From Rhizophagus clarus (Eukaryota > Glomeromycota > Glomeromycetes > Glomerales > Glomeraceae): a DNA stretch of 64,000 bases. The stretch spans positions 186,001 to 250,000 of the forward strand of contig BLAL01000065.1 in the NCBI GenBank assembly GCA_015698045.1. Reading direction: 5' to 3'. The position numbers were made by a program, and so were the translations under genes. Below are positions 12,372 to 24,353 of the stretch, in pieces (position 1 is the first letter of the stretch; every line of letters starts with the position of its first letter). The notes under the pieces are model-generated. The model did not search any database and was not told where the DNA came from. It worked only from the letters and a program-made list of their open reading frames with translations.

Positions 12372-13330
12372 TTAAGATTGCTTGTAGTAGTCATCCTGCT
12401 TGTAGGAGTCATCTTGCTTGTAGGAGTCATCTTCCTTGTAGGAGTCATCTTCCTTGTAGGAGTCATCTTGCTTGTAGGAGTCACCGGAGTCATCTTGCTT
12501 GTAGGAGTCACCGTAGTCATCTTGCTTGTAGGAGTCACCGTAGTCATCTTGCTTGTAGGAGTCACCGTAGTCATCTTGCTTGTAGGAGTCACCAGGAGAA
12601 GCTAGGGCATCACGTTTGTAAGAGGGACCTTTCTCGTAGGAGTCGCCTTCCTCACCGGGGGAAGCTAGGGCATCACGTTTATAAGAGGGACCTTTCTCGT
12701 AGGAGTCGCCTTCCTCACCGGGGGAAGCTAGGGCATCACGTTTATAAGAGGATTTACTATCTTTGTAGTAGTCATCCTGCTCGTAGGAGTTATCCTGCTT
12801 GTACGAATCATCCTGCTTGTACGAATCATCCTGCTTGTACGAATCATCCTGCTTGTACGAATCATCCTGCTTGTACGAATCATCCTGCTTGTACGAATCA
12901 TCCTGCTTGTACGAATCATCCTGCTTGTAGTAGTCATCCTGCTTGTAGTAGTCACCAGGGGAAGCTAGGGAATCGCGTTTGTAAGAGGGGCCTTTCTCGT
13001 AGGAGTCGTCTTCCTCACCAGGGGAAGCTAGGGCATCACGTTTATAAGAGGATTTACTATCTTTGTAGGAGTCATCCTGCTCGTAGGAGTCATCCTGTTT
13101 GTACGAATCATCCTGCTTGTAGGAGTCACCAGGGGAAGCTAGGGCATCACGTTTACTATTCAATTCGATCTCGGAAATAGGAGCACCATTGACTACACAT
13201 ATGTAATAGCAAAGTGAAAATTAGGAAAAAATTTTTATTACTTTCTTTATAATTGATAATCGATATATTTACCTTCATTAAGGGTAGAAACACCTAAGAT
13301 TGCCAAACAAACAAGAACAGAAAATCTCAT
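12372..13330 (-). CDS. Secreted Kex2-type repeat-peptide precursor (KEP-like)
   Basis: Two exons, 13330-13273 and 13192-12372, give 292 residues. The start encodes a signal peptide (MRFSVLVCLAILGVSTLNE) and a short pro-region (VNGAPISEIELNS). Six Lys-Arg pairs follow, at residues 33-34, 70-71, 91-92, 170-171, 191-192 and 212-213. Each is followed immediately by D(A/S)LASPG. Three inter-site units are 21 residues: two are identical (DALASPGEEGDSYEKGPSY plus KR) and one reads EEDDSY. The other units are long and filled with SYKQDD hexapeptides, the largest tract having seven in a row. There are no cysteines. Known Kex2-processed repeat proteins, including yeast alpha-factor precursors, share this design: signal peptide, dibasic sites, near-identical peptides. 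I infer secretion and processing into several Tyr/Asp/Lys-rich peptides. A structural wall repeat protein is the alternative. Confidence 0.8.
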
Positions 13331-14846
13331 GGTTGAACTTTAGATCTTTTATTTTTATTCTTATATTTTAGTTTATTTTTTTTTTTGATTTCAACCTTGA
13401 TCGAACTGATTTTTCGAAGGAGAAAGACTAAGGGTTTATATAATTGTTGAAATTCGTTGAGACTTGTATACTTTTCATTATTTTGAATTAGAAAATTTCT
13501 TTAAATAGACATTTCATTGTCAACGATCTAATCTATCGTTTAGCTAAATGGGAATTTTTTCAATAAATTCTTAATAGCTGATTTATCCTGCATCATGTGA
13601 TTTCCAATCTAATTCTTTCGAAAATTGATTTGAAAGAAAAAAAAAAAATAAAATAAAATAAAAAATTCTTTTTTAAAACACAGTAAAAAGGAAATTTCAT
13701 AGTTATCATACTAAATAATAATACCTTTTAATAGATTTTGATTCTTTTTTCTTAATGATTAAATAAATCTAACTTACGTTCAAATATCAGGTAAAGATTC
13801 CTCTTCTTTCATCGGATTTTCCTGTAATAATTATAGTAAAAACAAGAAGAAACATGAGGCGAAAAATTAAATCATTTTTCATTTGATTTCATTGTCATCA
13901 TTAAAAAATATTCATAATATTTTTCATAAAGAATGGTAATATTATATCGTAATATTTTTTTTATTTTTATTAAATATTTATTTGAATGAATGAATAGATT
14001 TTATAGAGAACTTTTTCATAGTCAACTATTAAATAAGCAAAAATGATATTCAATCAAATAAATATACTAAACAAAATATGGAAAGTTTGTGTCTTTTTTT
14101 TTTAAAAATAGAAAAATGAACTTAATGAATAAATATAATACATTTCTATAATTACATCTTGTACACGAGAATTCAACGAACATAAATTTAATAGGGAAAT
14201 CACAATATGCACATAACCGTTTTTTTGTCTTTTTTTGTCCACATTAAAAATTAAAAATAAACACGTGTATGATCGAATATATGACATTTGCCTTGGGTAA
14301 TCATACTGTATTAATAAATATGGTAAATTCACTTAATTACTATGGACGGATCTCGTGAAAAAAAGTCAGGGCCTTATGTTTTAAAAATTTTTTCAACGTG
14401 AAAGTCAAGAAAAACATAAAAAAAAATTTTTTTTTAAAAAAAAGAATTCATTAACATGAACCAATGAAAATTTGAAAGTTTTTTCTTCTATTTTATTTTA
14501 TTTTCGTTTTTTCTTTTTCTCTTTTTTTTTCCCTTTTTTTTTTTCAAAAAAAAAAAAAAAATATTATGATATTTTTTATTATTTACTATTTAACTATTTA
14601 CGATATATATAATATTAAAGACAATTTCTATGAAAAACTATGAAGAAAGAAAGTGTTTTTGATGGTTTGCTGAGATTGCTATTTGATAATTTGAAAAAAA
14701 TACACAATATTTGTAATATGATTAAAAAAAAAAAAATTGTCCTTTTTTTACATTGCAAATTAATATGAATTATAAATGTAAAATTTAAACGTTTTGATAA
14801 TAATTATTTTTTAAAATGTAAAGTTCCTTCTAGATTTAAGGATATG
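13331..14846. other. Intergenic; promoter of the repeat precursor and 3' flank of the GDS1-like gene
   Basis: Only low-complexity ORFs were seen. A minus-strand piece near 13,785-13,830, bounded by an AG and a GTAAGT, could encode ENPMKEEESLPDI, but no partner exon was found. Confidence 0.4.
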
Positions 14847-16135
14847 TCATTCGGCAAAAATTTTGGGATTGACACATTGAAACCAATATGCCAACGGATA
14901 ACAACAACTATTAGATATTGTAGCATAATCCAAGTCGAAATCAAAATAATCAGACAGTCTTGAATAAAGAAATATGCCAAGCTTTTGGTCGATATTTAAT
15001 TCTATTGCTAACATTTGTGCTTCCTCTAACGTAATCCTTTAATGATGATAATAAAGTCATTAACTAAATTTATTATTAATCGAAAATCATTAAATTTATT
15101 GAATAAATTACATACCATTTTCGATCACTATTTCTTGGTCTTTGTTCACCAGCTTGTAATAACAAATATTTGTCAACATAATTATTGTCAACTCTTCTTA
15201 ATAATGTTATAATGTTTTGTGATGTTTTTATTTTTGTCGTAAAAACTTCTAATCCATTTATTTTCATTATATAAACATCAGGATTTAAGGGAACTCTCGG
15301 TGATCCAGGATTACGTGGTGTGATTTCAGGCAGATATTGTGGAAATGTTAAGTAATTTGGAGGAGATGATGGCGGTGTAACACCATTTATTCCTTCTATT
15401 ACATTCTTTTTGCCTATCACGCCATCCATAGTTCCATGAGGCGCAGAAGGAAGTTCAACCTCGGTTTTATACGTTTTCGTGTCCTCGTCATCACTAATAG
15501 ATTTATTTATTATATCATCCTCCTCTTCGTCAATATCTTTCACCGACGATGGCGTTGTAGGAGGAGTTTCAGCACAATATTGACTCCCACTTATTGTTGA
15601 AATATTAGACTCGCTTTTAACCGGTGATGACGGTGTTAATTGAGCCTGTAAACTTTCACCGATTGAAAAATATTCGTCAAGTAAATCTCTTAAAACATTA
15701 TCAGGATCAAGAAAATAATAAAGTGATCTCTTTGCGATCGTCGGATGAGGTTGTTTTCCTATTATTGGATTTGGAACTACTTGATTACGAACACGAGAGA
15801 AATGTGTTGATATATGACCTGATACTGTCGCATAAGGAGTTTGACCACTAATTAAGATGAAAATATACACATATATATTTATTAACATAATTAAAAAAGT
15901 TTATAATATATTAATTTACTTACCCTAGCTGCGTAAAACCATATTTTTGTATACATGCCGCCAGTTGCCTTGGGCTTGATGGTTCATTATTTAAAGAAAT
16001 TAATGCTTTAATTATTGCAACGAGAACTCGATCTGAAGCGTCAATAGAATTTATAGTATGTTGTATTTTTGAATATATTTCTTCCACAATTCGGTTGACC
16101 TCTAACTTATTATCTTGTAACGAAATATTCTGCAT
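14847..16135 (-). CDS. gds1: GDS1-like winged-helix nuclear protein
   Basis: Exons 16135-15924, 15847-15116 and 15036-14847 give 377 residues in consistent phase. The N-terminal third carries DRVLVAIIKALISLNNEPSS followed by PRQLAACIQKYGFTQLGGQTPYATVSGHISTHF, which matches the winged-helix region of yeast Gds1 and its filamentous-fungal relatives. The middle (about 130-270) is Ser/Thr/Pro- and acid-rich with TPPTTPSS and TPPSSPP, likely phosphorylated and disordered. The C-terminus (ITLEEAQMLAIELNIDQKLG to the end) is a second conserved block, as expected for KilA-N/APSES-like or Gds1 C-terminal regions. Yeast Gds1 is linked to respiratory growth. DNA binding is inferred from the fold only. 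Confidence 0.75.
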
Positions 16136-17093
16136 AAGAATTTTTTTTTTTTTATAAAAAAAAAAAAATTTGAATGGTGATTGAATGGAAAAATTTTTTT
16201 TTATTCAATTTATATTTTTTTTTTACAATAGATGTAATATAAAATTTTCTTTTTTTTTTTTTTAAAAAAAAAAACCAAAAAAATAGAAAAGAAAAGGAGA
16301 AAGAAAAAAGTTAAAAAAATTTGGCTCAAGCTAATAGTTTATATTTGTTTTGTGGCTTTTTATATACTAATTTGGTATAACCGGAATGACAATTTATTGA
16401 TGTAATTTTACTTACCATAAATAATGCTATGTTGCTGCGGGTAATATACGTAAGATAATGAATGATTCAAGAACTTTCCGGAAATCACCGAGGGGGTTCA
16501 GTCCTCTGTGGCGCAGCTCATTTTCAAAATTGGTAATGTTATAAAGTATATGTTTACAAAACAAAAAAGTGAATGAATCAAAAAGTTGTACCTGCGTATA
16601 ATCAATATGACCTTACCAATAAAAGCCAATTGGCGCTTTTATTTAAGTCATTTTAAGCTCTTTTTAGATTAATTGTCAATCATAAAATTATTTAAGGGAG
16701 ACACATGAAGGATTAAAAGAAATTTACGTGAAATATGAAAAAATGTAATACGAAAAGATTAAGATTATTATATATTATTATTATTTTATTTCTAAAAACA
16801 ACATAATAGGTTAACGTATGTAAAAAAAAACATTTACGTCTACGAAAGAAGTGAAATATATTTATTATACATAATCACCATTATCAAAACCATCCCAAGA
16901 AAAAAAAAAAAAAAATAAATAGTTAAAAAATATATATATGTGTATATAATAAAAAATAACAAATACATTGGATGAATGTTTTCTAATATTTTTTGTTTTT
17001 TTTTAAAAAAAAAAAAAAAAAAAAAATCAAAAACCCATTTTTGATCTCACTTTTTGAAAAGTATTCATTTCTTTTCTTTGTTTAGGAAGAAAA
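16136..17093. other. Intergenic between two minus-strand genes
   Basis: Probable promoter of the GDS1-like gene, with poly-T/poly-A pairs near 16,250-16,274 and 17,001-17,026. No gene was seen. Confidence 0.45.
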
Positions 17094-17675
17094 TTAAGAA
17101 ATCACAATTTTTATATCGCGGTTAATGCGTTCGACAGTTTCACTATTAGCTGAATTTTCAAATTTGTGGTATAGTGAGCATTGTTATTTATATATATGTA
17201 AATAAGTAAATGAATGAATTTTTAATTACCTGCTTTATAATTCTCATAGAATCCTAATTTTTTTTTTTTAGAAGAAAAAGAGAAAGTATTCATAAAATTT
17301 AATTATTCTCGTTTATTCAACCCCACCAAATTACCATAAATCATACTTACGAATATAATAAGATGGATAAAGTGTTAAACGACTGGAAGAAACGGTAACT
17401 TCGTGTTCTTTGCCATCGACGCTTTGATCGGCCACGATTTGATAGAGTTGATACTTTTCTGGACTTAGCAAAAGAACATGGAGCGAACAAATTTCATCAG
17501 GATCTAATTGAGTAGTTGTATATTTAATTAGAAGCGATTCTCCTTTTTTAACAGTTTGACCTTCTGTTGGTGATATTATATTGACTTTTTTTAGGTCATT
17601 TGCTTTTGAAGTAGTGATGATAGCAAGACAAACAAGGAAGAAAAATAATAATGAAGATGGTTTAAAGTTCATCAT
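17094..17675 (-). CDS. Small secreted Kre9/Knh1-like N-terminal domain protein
   Basis: Exons 17675-17351 and 17149-17094 give 126 residues. The first Met of the MMNF pair is chosen because the in-frame upstream extension is poly-Phe from a T-run. A clear signal peptide (PSSLLFFFLVCLAIITTSKA) precedes the beta-rich domain VNIISPTEGQTVKKGESLLI plus KYTT, typical of the Ig-like Kre9/Knh1 N-terminal domain (SP..G..W..G....I.W). The second exon ends PNSETVERINRDIKIVIS. There is no GPI-anchor signal or Ser/Thr-rich tail, so it is a minimal secreted form. The family is tied to beta-1,6-glucan and the cell wall; here that role is inference. Confidence 0.65.
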
Positions 17676-18638
17676 GAAACGTTTTCCTTTTTTCTTGAAG
17701 AAAAAAAAAAAAAAAATTAAGGAAGTCAAGTTGCCTTGTCAGATCCCAAAATGCTGTGCGTACTTTTAAAGAGCTTTTTAATTAGTGGCTTTTTTTAAGA
17801 AATATCGTGTACAAATATATCATAAATGGCTAAAACCATATAAAATACTTTCCGAATTTTTTCGTTGCCGCTTTAACTAATTAATCCTTTTAATTCATTG
17901 AATGAATTTTATCAATAACCGATTGATTTAATAGAAATCAAAGCCACAATAATTTGCCAAGCCACAACAAAAATAAAAAATTTTTTCTTCTTTCCGTTAC
18001 CAATAAATAATTTTTTTTTTTATAAAAAATAATACTAAAAACTTTCATATTATATAGAATTTTTTTTTTAAGATAAATAATATGAAATGATCGATAATTT
18101 AAACCGATCATTTATTTTGAAAATCTCCCTCACCATTATTCAAAAAGCCTCCTCAAAAAAGAGATTTATATTTTCATCTTCGGCAATGAGTGGCTGTGCT
18201 AATCTAAGCCTTTGTTAATAAAAATAAAAATAAGCCTTTGAAAGTTAGCCGTATGCAGTCAATACGTGTGCAAGTTAAAGCTTTTTAAGTTTCACGAATT
18301 CATAATATTTTTTTATTTACGCGATTAAATTACCGATCAATTGTAACCTTAGCACTTAGCAGTAATCATCGTCACGTGAAAATTATTATTAATTTATTTT
18401 TTTTTTTTTTTAAAAAAAAAAAAAAACGAAACTATAATTATCTTATACATATAAATTTTTACCCTATGCTTGCCCTACCTACAATGGGTAGTTCCATTAT
18501 AGAAATTTATATAAGTTACCTTGTGATATATATAATACATAAATTAGATTCTAAATTAAATAATTGTGAACAATAATAATGAATATTCTAAATAAAATAA
18601 AAAAAATGAGTGCGAGTTTTTTTTTTTTTATTAAAGTT
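17676..18638. other. Intergenic
   Basis: 3' flank of the ammonium transporter and promoter of the Kre9-like gene. It holds a T-run followed by an A-run at 18,397-18,426. No credible ORF was seen. Confidence 0.45.
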
Positions 18639-20386
18639 TTAAGAATAATGTAAATGATCAATTGATTGTAATTGTGGTTGTTGTGGAGCTTTAGATGCAA
18701 TTTGTAATTGAATTGAAGCCACCACCCTATCAAGAAAATAATAGGCAGGTTCACCCAATTCAGTTTCATCGGTACCAATTTCTTCTTCTTCAGGTTCCAT
18801 TCTTAATTTTAAACAAGGAATTTTATCCATAATATATAAAATTAATGCAGTAATACAAAAAGAATATGCAAGACCAGCAGCTGAAGAAGCTAACTGATAT
18901 CCTATTTGGATACTATGCCCATCTATTACACCCCCGTGAATAGTTTCTCCATTTAAAGCTGCAATATCTTTATCAGCAAAAAAACCTGAGATAAAAACGA
19001 TTTAGTAAGAAGGTGTATGATATAATCAAATTTTCTTAAGTCAAAATAATTTACCTAACAGCACGTTTCCGACAATACCTCCCACTGCATGAACAGCAAA
19101 AACATCTAGAGCATCATCAAAATCTAAAATATGTTTTAATTTGACGGCCAAATTACATGCTATACCACCAGCAATTCCAAATAATACGGAAACGGGAGGT
19201 GAGACATATCCACTTGCTGGAGTTATACAAACAAGACCAGCAACCGCACCCGAACTAAATATGAAATTTTTTTTATTTTTTTTATATCAATTAATAAATC
19301 TTTTTCTTTTCTTCTCTTCTTTATGAGGCTATTTTTATAAGTTAAATTATTTACCAAAATCCTAAAGCAGAAAATTTTCTTTCTAATCGATAATCCATTA
19401 ACATCCATGCAAGACCTCCAAAAGAAGCGGCTGTATTTGTAACCATAATAGCCATTGCCGCTCTAGTATTTGCACCAAATGCGGAACCACCATTAAATCC
19501 AAACCATCCAAACCATAAAAATACGGTACCAAGAATAACATTCACATTATTATGAGGCTTAAATTCATCCCTTCCATGACCATGACGTTTTCCGAGAACC
19601 ACGCAATATGCAAGAGCGGCAGCCCCGGACGAAATATGTACCGGGGTACCTCCAGCAAAGTCAAGCCCTTCAACGGTCTTATACCAGCCATTCGCTGACC
19701 AAATCCAGCAAGCGATTACGTCATAAACCAATGTTGACCAGACGAAAATAAATACAAGCAGGGGCATCATGCGGGCGCGTTCAGCTGCCGAACCAATTGC
19801 TAATGATGGCGTAATTGCGGCAAACATCCCTTGATAAATTGCGTGTACAATTTCGGGGAGTGATTCAGCTTTTAGAGTTGGATCACCTCTAACATTCATG
19901 AAGAATGCATTCCGTAAATTTCCTATAAATAAACCTCCTGTCCTACTAAATGCAAGACTGTATCCCCATATAAACCACTAGAATTTATATTTAAAAAATG
20001 TAGATAAGGAGTGCTGCGCCACGCAAGATAACAAAATTCCACAAAATTATCGTGATAACAGTGATAACGGAATATCACCCGGTAGGGAAAAAAAAGAAAA
20101 AAAAAAAAAATTTTTTTTTTTACCTGCATTGCAACTACTGGGACACACAAGAAGCAGAACATTATTAAAGATAGTGCATTTTTGCTTCTTGCCATTCCGC
20201 TGTAGAAAAACCCTACACCAGGTATCTTTAAATTAAAAACATTTTTGATTTTATTGATTTTGAGATACATATTTGACGAGGAAAGAAAAAGATAGAAATT
20301 ACCATGAGCCATACGAATGCTGTTGAAGTTAGCATCCATGCTATATCACCCTCTTTAAATTGAGGAGTTTGAGAAGTTTCTGACAT
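18639..20386 (-). CDS. AMT: Ammonium transporter, Amt/Mep/Rh family
   Basis: Five exons (20386-20303, 20225-20124, 19977-19355, 19254-19055, 18985-18639) give 451 residues in perfect phase. Visible family landmarks, in order: AWMLTSTAFVWLM then IPGVGFFYSGMARSKNALS (TM1-2), WFIWGYSLAFS, the phenylalanine-gate region, AAERARMMPLLVFIFVWSTL (family signature), the first pore His in GGTPVHISSGAAAL, FNGGSAFGAN, and the second pore His in FDDALDVFAVHAVGGIVGN. The C-terminal tail is acidic (MEPEEEEIGTDETELGEPAY) and Gln-rich. It imports NH4+/NH3 across the plasma membrane. AM fungi are known to have a few such transporters used for soil N uptake and possibly recapture at arbuscules. I cannot say which paralogue this is. 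Confidence 0.96.
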
Positions 20387-21536
20387 TTTTTATTATCATA
20401 AAAAAAAAATATATATAATAATAATAAAAAAATAATTTATCGGAAAAAAAAAAAAAAAATTTTTTTTTTTTTTGCTAAATCTTAGGTGTGAAAAGAAAAA
20501 GAGGATTACGGTAAATAAGGAAAAATTTGATTTTGAAGTCTTTTATATTCAAAATTTGCCATTCACAACAAAAAGGCATAAGGCAATGAACTACATTCAT
20601 TTTATTTGATTGACATGTTAATCCTTCTTCCTTGGCAACAAATTTTCTTTTAAATTAAATTTTTGCAAAGAATAATATGTCTTATTCGATCACACATCTT
20701 TGAAAATGAATTGTAATACAAATAAGAAATAAAGTGTATCAAATATTTTTTTTTCGATGGGCTTAGATACATTTACATTGTTTGAAGTGATTATTAAGGA
20801 GTGCAATTGAAAGCGATCATTATTAAACGCGGGAAATAAATTTGATAAAGTAAATATGTTATAACACAGATTCTTCAAAGCTTAAATATAAATTAGGAAA
20901 TGATTACTGTCACACAACATTAAACCTTTTAAAGAAATCGAAAGATCAGAAAGGTATTGGTTCACTTTTTATTTGAACTTAATTTGACATTTACAAAATA
21001 TATTATGTAAAAATAAAAATTAGAGTACAAAAAAGCTTGGCATTTTATCTAGATATATTTCTTGATCATGTGAAAAAATCTTAAAATACAATGTATTTTC
21101 GGAGTGTGATGATACCATTTTGCCAATTTGCCAAGACATAAAAAAACAAACTATATATATGTATATATATACACAAAAAAAATCCCATCTTTTTTTTTTT
21201 TTTTAATTTTAAAAATATATATATATTTAAGTGAAAACAAACATAAAATTAAAAAAAAAAAAGTTTTTTCTCAAGAGAAAGTTTTTTTTTTTGTTATCGT
21301 GAAAATATATAAGGTTCGGTACTATCTATTACGATATAACCCGAAAAATTAAAAAATGTACAACTTAATTAAATTTATACACATCAAAAGATTTTCCCAA
21401 ATTAGTAACAACTTAACTATAAACCAAAGTTGATAATCAAAACAATAGTATTTTTAAAGCTTAGAATATGTAAATTCGGCAAATTATACTGTGCCTTTAG
21501 TCCGGATATCGGACATAATATATCCAGAAGTTGGAA
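20387..21536. other. Intergenic; presumed ammonium-transporter promoter
   Basis: Contains A-run/T-run pairs (about 20,446-20,473) directly upstream of the start and one TGATAA near 20,842. No tandem nitrogen-GATA cluster was noticed and no gene was seen. Confidence 0.4.
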
Positions 21537-22028
21537 TTATTCAAAAGGATTTGTTTTTCCATCTTGATATTCCTTATCATTATCACGTTTCTTCTTAATT
21601 TTAGTAAACTTCCTTATTACCGACTTAATTAAAGAAGATTCATTTGAGATAACTTCATTTGTCGGTTCTTCATATTGTAGATTCATTTGACTCTTATTTC
21701 TTTTAAAAATGGGAGTATATGTTTCGAAATCAAAGTCTTCAAAGTCTTCAAAGTCTAATTCATATTTAAATGACTCTGAAACTGATCTTTTATGTTTTGC
21801 TTTAGACGAATTATTGTTTCTTCTAACAAATAAACTTGATCGTCTATTAACATTTATTCCTTCATTATCTATATCAGAATTTAGAAATATAATGGAATTT
21901 CGAGGAGAAAATGCTGAAAATCTACGACGAATATCCGAGAATTTGTTTTTTGTAAGAGATTTTCTCTTGGAAGATTTTTGTATTGGTTGTGTTGAAAAGT
22001 CTTCCTCAAAGTTAGTCGTTGTTGGCAT
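21537..22028 (-). CDS. Basic Ser-rich hypothetical protein
   Basis: A single-exon 163-residue ORF starting MPTTTNFEEDFSTQPIQK. It contains several basophilic-kinase-like sites (SKRKSLTK, NRRSSLFVRR, HKRSVSES), an acidic aromatic patch ELDFEDFEDFDFETY, and a Lys-rich C-terminal helix (SVIRKFTKIKKKRDNDKE). There is no signal peptide or membrane segment. The mix of basic and acidic tracts suggests a disordered, phospho-regulated, perhaps nuclear protein. I do not recognise a family. The plus-strand ORF over the same bases is antisense shadow. Confidence 0.6.
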   Translation of the reverse strand: MPTTTNFEEDFSTQPIQKSSKRKSLTKNKFSDIRRRFSAFSPRNSIIFLNSDIDNEGINVNRRSSLFVRRNNNSSKAKHKRSVSESFKYELDFEDFEDFDFETYTPIFKRNKSQMNLQYEEPTNEVISNESSLIKSVIRKFTKIKKKRDNDKEYQDGKTNPFE

Positions 22029-23367
22029 TTTGAAGGAATAAAAAAAAAGGATAATTATTAAGAAGGAAATTTATTTAATTCGAATTTTTTTTTTTTTTTT
22101 TTTTTTTTCAAATACAAATAAATACTTCTCTTATATATTCAATTAATAACCAAAAAAAAAGGTTGTGCTCATTGATACGTATTTAAAAGAACGTTTAGAA
22201 GTACCATGTTTAATAAGACTTTTATTTGGCATATTTTTGTAAACCTAATTATGTTGACTAGTATTAGCGGCCAATTAAATATCCACCTGCTTTATACAAG
22301 AATCCATTTAAATCATTGTAACATACTTATATAGTTAATATTTAACAAATTTGTTATTGATCTCATAATAATAATATTATTATTTATTTTACTTTTTATT
22401 TTTATAATTTTCTTTTTCTTATCGTCCAATCCTGATTTTTTTTTTTTTTTTTACCATTATCACAATAATTTTTTGGTTTAATTTTATTATACCTAAAATA
22501 CAAATGTATTTCTTTATTTGTTAGTTCATTAACTGATATGAATCACGCATGCATATTTCTTTCTATCTTCTGTTTCACTTCGTAGCACAGAATCTGCATG
22601 CAAGGCATATGTAGGGGCGGTTGAGTTACCGGTTTATATATATTATGTTAATTGTTACTAGCCACAAATTATTACGAACATGTTGTGGCTTAATTTCGCG
22701 CATCTTAATTTTTTTTAAAAAAAAATATTTTGAGTATTTATAAAAATGTACATACATACATACATTGTAAATAAATAAACTTGAAGGAGACCATCATAGA
22801 AATTTGGCGTACAGGTTTAAATAATTTGCTTTATTGTTTTATCCTCTCCCAATTTCTTCGATAGAACTTTCTTGAAAGGAGAATATAAAAAAAAAATATT
22901 TAGCAATTTTCATGTTACATTTTTTGTTAAAGAAATTTTTAAACGCGAATGAATTGAATTATTTCTCATGAGATAAGGTAAATGGTCACGTGAATTAATG
23001 GGTATCGGTTAAGTTTTACCGGGTAACTAACATAATTGGATTTATTAAACGTACGTTTATTTATTCCAATTATTCCCATTTTGGCTAATGATAAACTTAA
23101 ACTTTGGTTATAAAAAAAAAGTTTATTACTGATTTACTATAACCAACCGGTGATTTTACGATAAGTATGATAGTTTATTAATTATAACTTTATTTGATGT
23201 AAAAATATTAAAATCTCCCCCCTTTAAAAATTATATTTATAACGAAATACTAAAATAAAATTAATAACGAAAAACTTAAATATATCGTAACGAAAAAAAA
23301 AAAATTGAAATAAAACGATAATCTAAGTAAATTTATAATAAAGAACATTACAAAGATCGAACGTGGT
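22029..23367. other. Intergenic
   Basis: T-run directly upstream of the basic protein's start (22,086-22,109), then A+T-rich DNA without a convincing ORF. Confidence 0.45.
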
Positions 23368-23961
23368 TTATTCTTTGAGTTGCTGTGCTTCTTGAATTAA
23401 GGCGCAACAATGACAGAAAAGATGCGTACAGCAATCTTCACATGTATTTCCCTAATAAATACAAAAAAAAAAAAAAAAAAATTGAATTTTATTATAAAAA
23501 ACGTCGATTTAACTAACATAAATGGTTTTCTTACTCTAATGCCATATTTAACTCGGATTTCTCCACGTTTCGAAGTTCCAAGTATCCATGCAATACATGA
23601 AGAAAAACTGTACACAAGACAGCAGCAGCAACAGCTTCCTCCTAGTTTCTCTGCGTTTTTTCCCTATAAATAAAGTTGACCGGTTTACATATATGGCATA
23701 ACAATTTATGTACGTTTATTTGTATATGAAATTTATTACTTACAAAGGTTATGCATGGACAGAATGTTGTAGTAATACCTGATAAAAAAAAAAAAAAAAT
23801 TTTATTTAATTATATTTCCCGTCGTAGCTCAGAAAAATTTATTACATACATAAACCGCAATCATCAAAGCAAGAAAACAACCCGTGTTTCCATTCTCTTG
23901 ATTGGTTATTACTAGCGGGTTGAGACATATGTTGCATTTGTTGAGTTGGTGCGTAAGACAT
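23368..23961 (-). CDS. PLAC8-family Cys-rich protein
   Basis: Four exons (23961-23850, 23778-23744, 23663-23535, 23451-23368) give 119 residues. A polar N-terminus (MSYAPTQQMQHMSQPASN) leads to EWKHGLFSCFDDCGLCITTTF, then CPCITFGKNAEKLGGSCCCC, a hydrophobic stretch, and RGNTCEDCCTHLFCHCCALI followed by QEAQQLKE. This is the full PLAC8 signature (CP...C.FG, then a poly-Cys core and DCC.H.CC..C.L.QE). Members act at the plasma membrane in metal resistance (plant PCR proteins), cell-size control or Ca2+ flux; which applies here is unknown. Confidence 0.92.
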
Positions 23962-24353
23962 GATGATAATTTTTTTATTTTTTTATTTTTTTTTAAGAAA
24001 TTAAATTCTTTATCATAAAATTGATGAGAAAAAAAGAGTGAGACTCCATTCCAAACGTACTCTTTTATATTTGTCGGTTTGTTAGTAATAACTCCGATAA
24101 ATTTACTCACATTATTCAAAAATATGCATGCAAATTACTTGTTTATTCCACCAAATTTAAATAACCTTCCGTTCCTGGAAATGAACTGATGATCCAAGTA
24201 GTACTCATTTCGCAATGAGTTCAGGTACTATGTTACAGATTATAGAATACAAGCAGGGTAAATAATATATAACAAACAATAGATACATTAATTTGGATAG
24301 ATAATAAGATATATATATATATATGTATGTATGGATTGTACGTTTCTAAATTA
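23962..24353. other. Intergenic
   Basis: Short spacer with AT microsatellite sequence at about 24,309-24,330. No gene was seen. Confidence 0.5.

Noticed and set aside
12378-12605. Plus-strand and second-frame ORFs over the Lys-Arg repeat precursor
   Set aside because: Shadows of the 18/21-bp repeats; they translate to simple Val/Leu/Ile or Thr/Ser/Arg runs.
14102-14332. Minus-strand 76-residue ORF
   Set aside because: No recognisable domain and composition typical of translated A+T-rich flank; lies downstream of the GDS1-like stop.
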